Part shown: in pieces, positions 62,782 through 64,000 of the stretch
Layout of the letters: every line of letters starts with the position of its first letter
How positions within the stretch are numbered: the first letter of the stretch is position 1
NCBI GenBank assembly: GCA_013433145.1
Contig: CM024179.1
Span: 744,001-808,000, forward strand
Reading direction: 5' to 3'
DNA: 64,000 nt
Origin: Ascaris suum
Lineage: Eukaryota > Nematoda > Chromadorea > Rhabditida > Ascarididae
Position numbers and translations under genes: made by a program
The notes under the pieces: model-generated
Database searches by the model: none
What the model saw: only the letters and a program-made list of their open reading frames with translations
What the model was told of the DNA's origin: nothing

Positions 62782-64000
62782 GAAAGTGATTGCCCGAACA
62801 TCTCGGATACGTTTTTCGGCGACAAAAAGATTCCAAGATGTTGGCGCAATATGTGAGCATAGAATCATACTAACAGTTAGGCATAAATCCTCCGATGATC
62901 TCTCCTCCAACAATGAATTGCTATTATTCCTTTGAATATATAATATTGGTAATCCTTGTTTATTATTATTCTAGTAATATTATTACTGATGTGTCATTTA
63001 TTTCTTGAAAATTCCTCTCAAAAGATATGCGGTCGTTTTTCGATTCGTTGATGGCGCCGAATTGTGCTTTTCGATTAAACGTTTTTCAGCGTTCAATTTT
63101 CTTCTTTTTCAATTCTCCTACATTCAACAACAATTGACTAATTACCTTAAATCATTTTCACATTAATTCAAGTGGATTCACTCAACTTTCTATTTCGATG
63201 TGCTTTCACCCACTTCAGAGGATAAATTCTTCTAAGGATTCATTCCGAATTGAGGCGCATCGTACTTCTTAATTGTTCCAGTATATTGTGTTGTGTCATA
63301 TTCGTTCAAATCAAGCTTTTGCTTTGTGCATCTCATTAAAATTACTCTTATTACTTCAACTATTTCGAATGTAATTCAAAAGGAAACAAAATAATGCGCA
63401 ATTCATTTCTGCAGCATTTCCGAGAATGAAAATAACAATGACAAGCGACGGTTCTAGAAATAATTTTAAAATTCGTTACGAAAAGTTTTTATTTATTTAT
63501 TTTCCCATGGCTAAAAATTTCAAATCGGAAAAAATCTTTATTGTTTTCAATCCTGCATTAAATGTTTTGTGGTTTGATGAAGTGTTATATTGCTCTTCGC
63601 TGGCCCTCTCAATGGCTCTCATTTAGCCTTTCATATGCGAAAATACCGAAAAAATATCTTACTATCACTGAAATTGTTCACTTTTAAGGCGCAAATATCA
63701 TGAAGTCGAGAAGGAGAGGTGAAAGAAGGAACCTAAACTCAACGCTATTAACAGTTTCTTAGAATATGTAAATTCGATGCTATACTTTATTACTCATTTA
63801 ACTAATTCTTACAAATATGTAAATACGACGAAAATATGCCCATCATTAGCTATGAATGAAAATGACATATGAATAGGCCGATTTGCCCTTGGCTGATTTT
63901 TGGCGGCATTTTTCAATTGCTATCTGATAATCGTAATGACATATGACGTGCAAATGGTATGAACGATTTGTGATATGGCATTTCGCATAATTTCCATCTT
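62779..64000. other. Right-end noncoding segment
   Basis: Nothing I can support as a gene. A 66-codon + strand frame (63426-63626) is AT-rich and lacks family motifs. Confidence 0.5.

Overview
The window is eukaryotic nuclear DNA. Genes are broken by GT-AG introns, exons are small (27 to about 200 bases), the sequence is AT-rich, and there are long pure TA microsatellites and many poly-G runs. Short TTTTCAG-type acceptors, frequent +3T donors (GTTTGC, GTTATT, GTTGGT) and the form of the F-box gene suggest a nematode. That is an inference; no rRNA, SL RNA or mitochondrial marker is present to prove it.

Left half, all three genes on the + strand. (1) 40-1314: the last two exons of translation elongation factor eEF1B (guanine-nucleotide exchange domain), cut by the left edge. 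(2) 3739-23125: about 27 exons of a TANGO6/TMCO7 orthologue, a HEAT-repeat protein whose C-terminal third matches the Rtp1-type C1 and C2 domains. The assembled product is about 1,200 residues, close to the animal family. Several junctions have one-base phase conflicts. (3) 25527-30861: an F-box protein of about 430 residues in about ten exons, with a leucine-rich C-terminal part. The three proteins (translation elongation, secretory pathway / RNA polymerase II assembly, ubiquitin ligase adaptor) have no obvious joint pathway.

Right half, about 30,960-64,000: a 33 kb stretch with no gene I can support. It holds six of the seven TA microsatellites, a 22-bp GATC/GAGCTC tandem array with a 44-bp higher order, several tRNA-like A-box/B-box modules that look like SINE relics, a pair of adjacent hairpins, poly-T and poly-G tracts, and a marked excess of the POU octamer ATGCAAAT (19 copies by eye, six within 51.06-52.92 kb, plus a perfect back-to-back palindrome at 35,095). 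A few exon-like open segments (38.5, 41.2, 55.6, 58.5 kb) are reported as leads only.

No phage, virus, CRISPR array, operon or intact transposon was recognised. The most interesting items are the octamer-dense gene desert, the frame conflicts in TANGO6 and the tRNA-like repeat family.
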